A program made the translations under genes and the position numbers. The notes under the pieces are model-generated. The model was not told the DNA's origin, made no database searches, and was given only the letters and a program-made list of their open reading frames with translations. Shown one piece after another: positions 42,107 through 51,419 of a stretch of 64,000 nt of DNA. The number at the start of each line of letters is the position of its first letter. Position 1 is the stretch's first letter. The DNA is from Aliidongia dinghuensis. Its GTDB lineage: Bacteria > Pseudomonadota > Alphaproteobacteria > ATCC43930 > CGMCC-115725. Where the stretch lies: contig NZ_BMJQ01000012.1 in NCBI RefSeq assembly GCF_014643535.1, positions 62,001-126,000 of the forward strand, given 5' to 3'.

Positions 42107-43165
42107 ATGCCCCGCGCGAGAACGGAAACGCTCGTCGGCATGCTCAACGAGCGTAGCCGGGAGATCTTCCGCACGATCGTCGATGCCTATGTGGAGACCG
42201 GCGAGCCGATCGGCTCGCGCACGATCTCGCGCCGGCTCGGGCTCAATCTCTCGCCGGCGACGATCCGCAACGTGATGGCGGATCTCGAGGAGGCGGGCCT
42301 GCTGTTCGCGCCGCATACCTCGGCCGGCCGCCTGCCGACCGATGCGGGGCTCCGGCTCTTTGTCGACGGGCTGCTCGAGGTGGGCCGGCTCTCGCAGGAT
42401 GAGCGCGACAATCTCGATGCGCGCTGTGCCGCCGGCGGCCGGTCGTTTTCGGCCGTGCTGGAACAGGCGACGCAGACCTTGTCGGGTCTGTCGCGCTGTG
42501 CCGGCCTGGTGCTGGCGCCCAAGACCGAGAGCGCCTTGAAGCATGCCGAGTTTGTGGCCCTCGGGCCCGGCCGGGCGCTCGTCGTGCTGGTGACCGAGGA
42601 CGGCCTGGTCGAGAACCGTGTCATCGAGGTGCCGGTCGGCGTGCCGGCCTCCGCGCTCGTCACCGCTGGCAATTTCCTCTCCGCGCGGATGGTGGGCTTC
42701 ACGCTCGAGGAGGCCAAGGCGGCGCTGGTGCAGGAGCTGGCCCAGAACCAGGCGGAGCTCGACGAGCTCACCGCGCGCCTCGTCGAGGCGGGCCTCGCGT
42801 CCTGGTCCGGAGAGCGTTCGGGCGGCTCGCTCATCGTGCGCGGCCAGAAGAACCTGCTCGAGGATATCAACGCGCTCGAGGACCTCGACCGGGTGCGGCG
42901 GCTCTTCGAGATGCTCGAGACCAAGGAAACGATGATGCGCCTCGTCGAGGCGACCCATCGCGGCGAGGGCGTGCAGATCTTTATCGGCTCCGCCAACTCG
43001 CTGTTCGGCATCGCGGGCTGTTCGATGGTGATCGCACCCTATATGAACAGCCGAGAGCAGATCGTCGGGGCCATCGGCGTGATCGGCCCCACGCGGATCA
43101 ACTATGCCCGCATCATCCCCATGGTGGATTACACCGCCAAGGTGATCGGGCGTTCCATTGGATAA
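42107..43165 (+). CDS. hrcA: heat-inducible transcription repressor HrcA
   Basis: 352 aa. The N-terminal winged helix has ERSREIFRTIVDAYVETGEP, with IGSRTISRRLGLNLSPATIRNVM as the recognition part. The GAF-like domain and the terminal IAPYMNSREQIVGAIGVIGP motif are typical. HrcA binds CIRCE elements and represses chaperone genes. An upstream open stretch overlapping rph antisense was not included. grpE follows after 18 bases. Confidence 0.95.
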   Translation: MPRARTETLVGMLNERSREIFRTIVDAYVETGEPIGSRTISRRLGLNLSPATIRNVMADLEEAGLLFAPHTSAGRLPTDAGLRLFVDGLLEVGRLSQDERDNLDARCAAGGRSFSAVLEQATQTLSGLSRCAGLVLAPKTESALKHAEFVALGPGRALVVLVTEDGLVENRVIEVPVGVPASALVTAGNFLSARMVGFTLEEAKAALVQELAQNQAELDELTARLVEAGLASWSGERSGGSLIVRGQKNLLEDINALEDLDRVRRLFEMLETKETMMRLVEATHRGEGVQIFIGSANSLFGIAGCSMVIAPYMNSREQIVGAIGVIGPTRINYARIIPMVDYTAKVIGRSIG

Positions 43166-43183
43166 ATCAGGACTCAGTCGACG

Positions 43184-43828
43184 ATGGCAGATAACCCCAA
43201 TACCCCCGAGACCGAAGAGCTGATCGAGGCGACGCAGCCGGCCGAGACGGGCGTTTCCGCCGAGGCGCGCGTGGCCGAGCTCGAGGCCGAGGTCGCGAAA
43301 TACAAGGACCAGGCGCTGCGCGCGCTCGCCGAGCAGGAGAACGTGCGTCGCCGCGCTCAGCGCGACCGGGAGGACGCGCTCAAGTTCGCGATCTCCGGCT
43401 TCGCCAAGGACCTGGTCAACGTCGCCGACAACCTGCGCCGCGCGATCGACAGCGTGCCGGAGGCCCAGGCGACGAAGAACGAGCTGGTGAAGAACCTGCT
43501 CTCGGGCGTGTCCGCGACCGAGCGCGAGCTGCTGGGCGCGTTCGAGAAGCACGGCATCCGCAGGGTCGATCCTGTCGGCGAGAAGTTCGACCACAACCTG
43601 CACCAGGCGATCTTCGAGCTCGAGAACACCGGCAAGCCCGCGGGCACGGTCGTCCAGGTGCTGCAGGCCGGCTACACGATCCACGACCGGCTGCTGCGTG
43701 AGGCGATGGTCGGCGTTGCCAAGGGCCCGGTGACGGAAGCCGCCGCGGCGGAGAAGCCGGCCACCGAAAAGTCGGCGGGCGAAAAACCGGCTGCGGAGGC
43801 GCATCAGCGCGTCGATCGCACGGCCTGA
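43184..43828 (+). CDS. grpE: nucleotide exchange factor GrpE
   Basis: 214 aa. A long N-terminal helix (VAELEAEVAKYKDQALRALA, EQENVRRRAQRDREDA) is followed by the four-helix and beta domain (HGIRRVDPVGEKFDHNLHQA and VVQVLQAGYTIHDRLLREA). It opens the DnaK nucleotide site to release ADP. The last ~35 residues are a Lys/Ala/Glu-rich tail. dnaK starts 198 bases downstream with its own likely promoter. Confidence 0.97.
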   Translation: MADNPNTPETEELIEATQPAETGVSAEARVAELEAEVAKYKDQALRALAEQENVRRRAQRDREDALKFAISGFAKDLVNVADNLRRAIDSVPEAQATKNELVKNLLSGVSATERELLGAFEKHGIRRVDPVGEKFDHNLHQAIFELENTGKPAGTVVQVLQAGYTIHDRLLREAMVGVAKGPVTEAAAAEKPATEKSAGEKPAAEAHQRVDRTA

Positions 43829-43892
43829 TCCCGGTCGAGTGTGGCTTTTCGATTTTCCCTCACGAATCCGTGACAGGAAAGCATTTCGCCCC

Positions 43893-43920
43893 GTTGCAGG
43901 GTCGGAAAGCCGCCCATATA
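43893..43920 (+). promoter_or_regulatory. candidate heat-shock promoter of dnaK-dnaJ
   Basis: GTTGCA (43893-43898) and CCCATATA (43913-43920) are 14 bases apart in the otherwise empty 198-base gap between grpE and dnaK. The -10 part fits RpoH promoters well; the -35 part only partly (TTG). Confidence 0.45.
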
Positions 43921-44026
43921 TATCGGCGGGCGCCCGGTCGAATCGTGGCGCCCAGGTGAAATATCGGGGGACGGTGAAGGAGCGCTCCTCGGAGGCCCTC
44001 GCGTCCTGCTTGTTTGAGAGGCAGTA

Positions 44027-45982
<1,956 letters not shown>

Positions 45983-46066
45983 GCGGCCGGTTACCGGTTC
46001 TAGAGAGGCAGGGGGGCGGCTCGAAGCGATTCGAGATCGCCCCCCGGTTCGTCGGGATCCGACCAT

Positions 46067-47200
46067 ATGGCGAAACAAGACTATTACGATGTTCTGGGAG
46101 TCGGGCGCGGCGCGAGCCCGGATGACCTCAAGAAGGCGTACCGCAAGCTCGCGATGCAATATCACCCGGACCGCAATCCGGGCGACAAGACGGCCGAGCA
46201 CAAGTTCAAGGATATCAGCGAGGCCTATGACGTCCTGAAGGACGATCAGAAGCGCGCGGCCTATGACCGGTTCGGCCACGGCGCCTTCGAGAACGGCGGC
46301 GGCCGGGCCGGCGGCGGTCCGGGCGATTTCGGCTTCGCGAGCGGCTTTGCCGACATCTTCGACGAGATGTTCGGCGATTTCGTCGGCGGCCGGCGCGGCC
46401 CGTCGGCCTCCCGCGGCTCCGACCTGCGCTACAATCTCGAAATCAGCCTCGAGGACGCGTTCAAGGGCTCGACCGCCCAGATCCGCGTGCCGACCTCGCA
46501 GAGCTGCGAGGCCTGCAAGGGCTCGGGCGCCGAGGCCGGATCGAAGCCGGTCACCTGCACGACCTGCCATGGCCATGGCAAAGTGCGCGCCCAGCAGGGC
46601 TTCTTCACAATCGAACGCACCTGCCCCAGCTGCGGCGGCGCCGGCCGCGTGATCGAGAACCCGTGCAAGTCGTGCGGCGGCCAGGGCCGCGTGCGCAAGG
46701 AAAAGACGCTGTCGGTCAATATCCCGGCCGGCGTCGAGGAAGGCACGCGCATTCGCCTGGCCGGCGAGGGCGAGGCCGGCATCCGCGGCTCGGCCCCGGG
46801 CGACCTCTATATCTTCCTGTCGGTGACGCCGCACCGGCTGTTCCAGCGCGACGGCGCCAACATCCATTGCCGCGTGCCCATCCCGATGACGACCGCGTCC
46901 TTGGGCGGCCAGATCGAGGTACCGACGATCGACGGCGCGCGCGCGCGCGTCACGATCCCGGCCGGCACCCAGTCGGGCCACCAGTTCCGCCTCAAGGCCA
47001 AGGGCATGTCCGTGCTGCGCTCGCCGTCGCGCGGCGACATGTATATCGAGGCGGTCGTGGAAACGCCGGTCAATCTCACCAAGCGCCAGCAGGAACTGCT
47101 GCGCGAGTTCGAGATCGAAGGCGGCGGCGCCAAGACCAGCCCGGAATCCGAAGGCTTCTTCGCCCGCGTCCGCGAATTCTGGGACGATTTGAGGGACTGA
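46067..47200 (+). CDS. dnaJ: co-chaperone DnaJ
   Basis: 377 aa. The J-domain has the HPD motif ([11 protein letters not shown]) near residue 33. A Gly/Phe-rich linker follows, then a zinc-binding part with four CxxCxGxG repeats ([32 protein letters not shown]), then two beta domains and a dimerisation tail. It stimulates DnaK ATP hydrolysis. A REP-like repeat begins 7 bases after its stop. Confidence 0.99.
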   Translation: MAKQDYYDVLGVGRGASPDDLKKAYRKLAMQYHPDRNPGDKTAEHKFKDISEAYDVLKDDQKRAAYDRFGHGAFENGGGRAGGGPGDFGFASGFADIFDEMFGDFVGGRRGPSASRGSDLRYNLEISLEDAFKGSTAQIRVPTSQSCEACKGSGAEAGSKPVTCTTCHGHGKVRAQQGFFTIERTCPSCGGAGRVIENPCKSCGGQGRVRKEKTLSVNIPAGVEEGTRIRLAGEGEAGIRGSAPGDLYIFLSVTPHRLFQRDGANIHCRVPIPMTTASLGGQIEVPTIDGARARVTIPAGTQSGHQFRLKAKGMSVLRSPSRGDMYIEAVVETPVNLTKRQQELLREFEIEGGGAKTSPESEGFFARVREFWDDLRD

Positions 47201-47206
47201 CGGGGG

Positions 47207-47320
47207 CTCCCTTTCCCGCTTGCGGGAGAGGGTTGGGGTGAGGGCGGTCCGACCCAGGCACCCTCACCCGCCTCGCTTGACGCTCGGCACCCTCTCCCAC
47301 TCGCGTGGGCGAGGGTTTTC
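47207..47320. repeat. REP-like palindromic repeat, copy B
   Basis: Inverted copy of the block at 3474-3589, about 114 bases, with CTCCCTTTCCCGCTTGCGGG at its left end and TGGGCGAGGGTTTTC at its right end. It fills the whole gap between the dnaJ stop and the stop of the convergent lipoprotein gene, the same kind of site as copy A. Confidence 0.8.
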
Positions 47321-47321
47321 T

Positions 47322-48125
47322 TTACCCCGGAAACGCGCTTATCGCCGGGAAGTCCTGGCGGATGTCCCACGTCGTGTTCTTGGCCGTGCGCTGCTGGCGG
47401 ATCCAGCCGCCCTGCCCGTCGGCCCGGTAGTGGATGTAGTCGACTACGTCCGGCAGGTCTGTCGGCAATTCCTCGCCGGGCTTCAGCTTCTGGAAACGCG
47501 GGTCGGTGAAATCCGGATGGCTGCTTACCTCCAGGATCTCGTCGGCATGATCCTTCGGCATCAGGTGCCAGGTGATGCGCGCCGCCTGGACCACGGTCAG
47601 CTCCTCATCCTCGCCGGTCGTCTTGTCGACGTAATGCTGCCAGACGATCTTGTCGCCCTCGACCGTGAAGAAATGCGTGATGAGGCCGGCATAGAGCCCT
47701 TCGCCGGTCGAGCAGTCGTTGCCGAGCGCCCAGACCTGGCGCCCGCCCGTCTGCGGCAGCGGATGGTCCGACGTCGCCGCAAGCTCGCAGTCGAGCCGTC
47801 GTTCGGCGAGCGCCTTGCCGTCGAGGTCGATGAGCCGGATGAGCGCATGCCGCGTCTCGGTCTCGGCGAAAGACTTCTTGAGCGCCGCGTCGGCCGTGAC
47901 ACCCGGGGCGGAAAGGAAATCGGCCGGGTCCTTGCTGCCGCCCCACATGGCTTCACGCATGGCCGGGGTGAGGCGCGCGTCTTCCAGGATCTCGATGCGC
48001 CGCTCGCTGGGCTTGCCGGCGTCGGCCACGATCGTCGATTGATGCACGACATATTCGATGGGCTTGCCCGGCGAACAGGCGGCGAGCGAAAGCGACAGGA
48101 GCGGCAGAACCAGCAGGCGGGACAT
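47322..48125 (-). CDS. lipoprotein of unknown function
   Basis: 267 aa. The signal peptide SRLLVLPLLSLSLAAC ends in lipobox LAAC. The mature protein is soluble and acidic, with two Cys (in DCEL and NDCST) that may pair in the periplasm, and Trp/His-rich stretches (ITHFFTVEGDKIVWQHYVD). I recognise no domain. It is not in an obvious operon; the next minus-strand gene upstream starts at 48993. Confidence 0.7.
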   Translation of the reverse strand: MSRLLVLPLLSLSLAACSPGKPIEYVVHQSTIVADAGKPSERRIEILEDARLTPAMREAMWGGSKDPADFLSAPGVTADAALKKSFAETETRHALIRLIDLDGKALAERRLDCELAATSDHPLPQTGGRQVWALGNDCSTGEGLYAGLITHFFTVEGDKIVWQHYVDKTTGEDEELTVVQAARITWHLMPKDHADEILEVSSHPDFTDPRFQKLKPGEELPTDLPDVVDYIHYRADGQGGWIRQQRTAKNTTWDIRQDFPAISAFPG

Positions 48126-48202
48126 TCAGGCAGGATCCGGAAGAAGCGCGGCGCGGGCACCCTAGGCGAGAGAAGGCCTCGCCGCCAAGAGCCTATCGGG
48201 CA

Positions 48203-48244
48203 GGCTGGATCAGGTCGGCTGGATCAGGCCGGCTGGATCAGGCC
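48203..48244. repeat. three tandem 14-base repeats
   Basis: The unit GGCTGGATCAGG(C/T)C occurs three times in a row (48203, 48217, 48231). The last copy contains the stop codon of the minus-strand gene ending at 48238. There are too few copies and no spacers for a CRISPR array. Confidence 0.85.
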
Positions 48245-48993
48245 GGGCCGAACTGCGTCGCGACGTCGCCCTGGAACGTGAGCGGCCCGGTATGGCTGAG
48301 GCGGCTTTGGAGATCTGCCCAGATCTCGCCGCCCATTGCCGTCCAGCGCCGGCAGAAGCTGAAGTCTTCGGAGAGATAGGTGCCGGTCTCCCGGTCGATC
48401 AGGCAGTCGAACAGAGCATAGCGGTGCGGGCTGTCCTTGAGCGGGTCGTTCGCCTGGTGCTCGCGGGCGTATTTCAGCTCCGCGTAGTGCGCTTGCATGC
48501 GCTCCAGCACCGGGCGCCGGATCATCAGGAAGCCGGTGCCGGCATAGCGCACGCGGGCAAAGCCGTCCCTGACGCCGATGCGGCCGGGGTCGAGGAATTC
48601 GAGGACATAGGAGAGCGCCGCCGCCTCGATCGGCTCGCGCCCCTGGGCCGCGACCGCCTTCACCTTGGGCCAGTCGATCTTCTTGGTCGGATAGACCCCG
48701 GCCGCCATGTCCGCACCGAAATCCAGGAGCCGGAACGCCGCTTCCGGCTCGAAGCCAATGTCGGCGTCGACGAACAGCAGGTGCGTCGCGGCCGGATTGC
48801 CGAGGAAATGCGCCACGACATTCTGGCGCGCGCGGGTGACCAGTGCGTCGCCGCCCTGCAGCAGTACCGTGAAGCCGATGCCGCGCTGGTCGCACGCGCG
48901 CTGCAGCTTCAGGAGCGAGACGGCGAACTGGCTCGTCACCTGGCCGCCATAGCAGGGCGTGCCGATGGCGAGATGGACAGGGGCATCGGTCAC
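48238..48993 (-). CDS. GT-A-fold glycosyltransferase-like protein
   Basis: 251 aa, soluble. Features of a GT-A nucleotide-sugar fold: LAIGTPCYGGQVTSQF at the start, the HLLFVDADIGFEPEAAFRLL segment with the DxD metal motif (Asp-Ala-Asp), and AGTGFLMIRRPVLERM later, then LSEDFSFCRRW. It resembles phage and cell-envelope proteins of this fold that lack a described acceptor. The start codon is GTG and overlaps the XRE regulator stop (GTGA), so it is translated with it. Confidence 0.7.
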   Translation of the reverse strand: MTDAPVHLAIGTPCYGGQVTSQFAVSLLKLQRACDQRGIGFTVLLQGGDALVTRARQNVVAHFLGNPAATHLLFVDADIGFEPEAAFRLLDFGADMAAGVYPTKKIDWPKVKAVAAQGREPIEAAALSYVLEFLDPGRIGVRDGFARVRYAGTGFLMIRRPVLERMQAHYAELKYAREHQANDPLKDSPHRYALFDCLIDRETGTYLSEDFSFCRRWTAMGGEIWADLQSRLSHTGPLTFQGDVATQFGPA

Positions 48994-49850
48994 GCAGCAC
49001 TCTCCTCGGGCAGATCCATGGTCAGTAGGCGGGCAAGCCGCTCGGCCGAGAGGGTGCCAGGAGCAGCGGAATAGACGGTGACGCTGAGCTCGAGCGCTTC
49101 GCCTGCGTGGAGGACGGTGTGGTCCAGTTCGAGGTAGCCCACGATCGGGTGCTGGAAGCGCTTCAAGCCGTCGGCCGGCGCCAGGACGTCATGCTGCTGC
49201 CACAGCGGCCGGAAGTCGGGCGAGGCGTGCCACAGATCGTCCACCAGGCTCTGGAAGGCCGGATGGCCGCCCGAGCGGGCGAAGTCCGTGCGGAAGCGGG
49301 CGATGGAGCGCCTGGCCGCGATTTCCCAATCCGGCAGGATCCGGCGGAAGTGTGGCTCGGCGAACATCAGCCATAGCATGTTGCGCTCGCGCGGTGGCCG
49401 TCGGCTGAAGTCGATGATCAGCCGTTCGGCGCCCCGGTTCCAGGCGACGGCGTCCCAGCGTCCGTTGCGCACGACGACCGGCTGGTCGTGCAGGCTGTCG
49501 ATCATGCGCCGGAGCAGCGGGCTCACCGACGCCGCCATCTCGGACGGGACCGCGGGCGCGGCGCGGCCGGTGAGCACGAAGAGATGCGCCCGCTCTGTCG
49601 CGTCGAGCCTGAGTGCCGTCGCGATCCGGTCGAGCGCCGCGGTCGAGACCTGGATGTCGCGGCCCTGTTCGAGCCAAGTGTACCAGGTGACGCCGAGGCC
49701 GGCGAGCTGGGCTACCTCCTCGCGTCGGAGGCCGGGCGTGCGCCGGCGGCCGCCGGTGGGCAAGCCGACCGCCTCCGGCTGCAGCTTCGCGCGCTGGCTG
49801 ATGAGAAATGCCGCGAGGCCGGCCCGGTCGACCGTGATCGCACTCATCAT
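48990..49850 (-). CDS. XRE/MmyB-type helix-turn-helix regulator
   Basis: 286 aa. N-terminal HTH_31: RTPGLRREEVAQLAGLGVTW and YTWLEQGRDIQVS. The rest is an MmyB-like PAS-type ligand domain (VVVRNGRWDAVAWNRGAERLI) that binds fatty acids or similar molecules in studied members. It is divergent from a DHA2-type transporter gene with 126 bases between, so it probably controls that pump. Confidence 0.92.
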   Translation of the reverse strand: MMSAITVDRAGLAAFLISQRAKLQPEAVGLPTGGRRRTPGLRREEVAQLAGLGVTWYTWLEQGRDIQVSTAALDRIATALRLDATERAHLFVLTGRAAPAVPSEMAASVSPLLRRMIDSLHDQPVVVRNGRWDAVAWNRGAERLIIDFSRRPPRERNMLWLMFAEPHFRRILPDWEIAARRSIARFRTDFARSGGHPAFQSLVDDLWHASPDFRPLWQQHDVLAPADGLKRFQHPIVGYLELDHTVLHAGEALELSVTVYSAAPGTLSAERLARLLTMDLPEESAA

Positions 49851-49865
49851 GGTATCTCCTATACC
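49851..49865. promoter_or_regulatory. dyad GGTAT-CTCCT-ATACC between regulator and transporter
   Basis: A perfect 5-bp inverted repeat with 5-base spacer, next to the regulator start codon; its centre CTCCT reads AGGAG on the minus strand and is the regulator's ribosome site. Regulator binding could block its own translation region as well as the promoter. The downstream AGGATA/TGTCCT pair is weaker. Confidence 0.45.
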
Positions 49866-49976
49866 AGGATAACTGCTTAGATTGTCCTAGTACCTCTGAG
49901 CGGCCATTCTGTCGCTACCGCGCGTCCGCATCCAGCGAAATCGACATTCCCGGCGGACGCGTTCAAGGAGATAGAA

Positions 49977-51401
49977 ATGTCTGATCACACGCCGGCGCCC
50001 CGGTTCTGGGCGCCGATCTCGGTGCTGCTGCTCGGCGCCTTCGTCGTGGCGCTCGACAATTTCATCGTCAATGTCGCGATCCCCCGGCTCAAGGCCGACT
50101 TCAACACCGGCTACGGCACAATCCAGCTGATCATTGTGGCCTATGGCCTGGCCTACGGCATGAGCCTTGTGACCGGCGGGCGTCTCGGCGACCTCTATGG
50201 CCGCAAGCGCATGTATCTCTTGGGCTTCGCCGGCTTCACCCTCGCCTCGCTCCTGTGCGGCCTCGCCCCGTCGCCCGCGTTTCTGGTCGCGGCCCGGCTG
50301 TTGCAGGGTATCACGGGTGCCGTCCTGCACCCGCAGATCGTCGCCATGCTGCGGGTCCAGATGGCGCCGGAGCGGCGGCGCTTCGCCTTCGCGCTCTATG
50401 GTTCGGCGCTCGGCCTGGGCGCCATCGCCGGCCAGCTCCTGGGTGGGGCACTCGTCGACTGGGACTGGCTCGGCCTCGGCTGGCGCCTCGTCTTCCTGGT
50501 CAACCTGCCGGTCGGTCTCATTGCCGTACCGGCGGCGGCTCTGTTGCTGGACGAGACGCTGCGGGCAAAGCGCGTCCGGTTCGATGTGCCCGGCATGGCG
50601 CTCGCGGCGCTCACCCTCGGCGCCGTGCTGACGCCGCTCATTCTCGGCCGCGAGGCCGGCTGGCCGCTCTGGACCTGGGCCTCGTTCGCGGTGAGCCTGC
50701 CGCTCGGCGGGGCCTTCGTGCGCCGCGAGCGGGAGCTCAGCTGGATGGGCCGGGCGCCGCTCGTCGATTTCCGCCTGTTCCGCGCCCCCGCCTTCGTCAG
50801 CGGGCTGCTGCTCTCCGGCACTTTCTTCACGACGCTCAATTCCTTCTACATGGCACTGACGCTGCTGGAGCAGCTGGGTCTCGGCGCATCGGCGTTCGAG
50901 ACCGGGCTCGTGTTCCTGCCGCTCGGCCTCACCTTCCTCGTGGGCACGCTCGCGGCCGTCCGGCTCGGCGGGCGGCGGACGCTCGATCTCGGGCTCCTGT
51001 TCACGCTCGCGGGCTATGGGCTGCTGTTCTCGGTTGGCCATGTCGTCGGGCCGGACTGGCCGGTGCGGGCGCTGGTGCCGGGTCTCGCGGTGCTGGGGCT
51101 GGGCCAGGGCCTGTTCATCACGCCGCTCCTGAACGTGATCCTGGCGCGGGTCGATGCGGCCGAGGCGGGCAGCGCCGCGGGCGTGCTCGCGACTGCGCAG
51201 CAGACGGGCGGCGCGCTCGGCATCGCGATCGTCGGGCTCCTGTTCTTCGGGGCGCTCGACGGCGGCGTCGGGGGCTTCCGCCATGGCTTCGAGCACGTTG
51301 CGGAATACGCGTTCGGCGTCTCGCTCGTCTGCCTCGTTCTGCTGCGCCGGCTCGACCAGTCGCACCGCCGGGCGGCGAGCGTCGGGGTAGAGCCGGCCTG
51401 A
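49977..51401 (+). CDS. MFS drug/proton antiporter, DHA2 (14-TM) family
   Basis: A 474-aa membrane protein with about 14 hydrophobic segments. Motif D1 LDNFIVNVAIPRLKADF, motif A GRLGDLYGRKRMYLLG, motif B AARLLQGITGAVLHP and motif C-like GSALGLGAIAGQLLGGALVD mark it as an EmrB/QacA-type exporter. GGAGATAGAA precedes the ATG. Divergent from an MmyB-type regulator, so export of a lipophilic compound under its control is likely. Confidence 0.93.
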   Translation: MSDHTPAPRFWAPISVLLLGAFVVALDNFIVNVAIPRLKADFNTGYGTIQLIIVAYGLAYGMSLVTGGRLGDLYGRKRMYLLGFAGFTLASLLCGLAPSPAFLVAARLLQGITGAVLHPQIVAMLRVQMAPERRRFAFALYGSALGLGAIAGQLLGGALVDWDWLGLGWRLVFLVNLPVGLIAVPAAALLLDETLRAKRVRFDVPGMALAALTLGAVLTPLILGREAGWPLWTWASFAVSLPLGGAFVRRERELSWMGRAPLVDFRLFRAPAFVSGLLLSGTFFTTLNSFYMALTLLEQLGLGASAFETGLVFLPLGLTFLVGTLAAVRLGGRRTLDLGLLFTLAGYGLLFSVGHVVGPDWPVRALVPGLAVLGLGQGLFITPLLNVILARVDAAEAGSAAGVLATAQQTGGALGIAIVGLLFFGALDGGVGGFRHGFEHVAEYAFGVSLVCLVLLRRLDQSHRRAASVGVEPA

Positions 51402-51419
51402 CAGGTTGGCGAGGGCGGA

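Noticed and set aside
48203-48244. Short tandem repeats considered as a CRISPR array
   Set aside because: Three 14-base units directly joined with no spacers and no cas genes.
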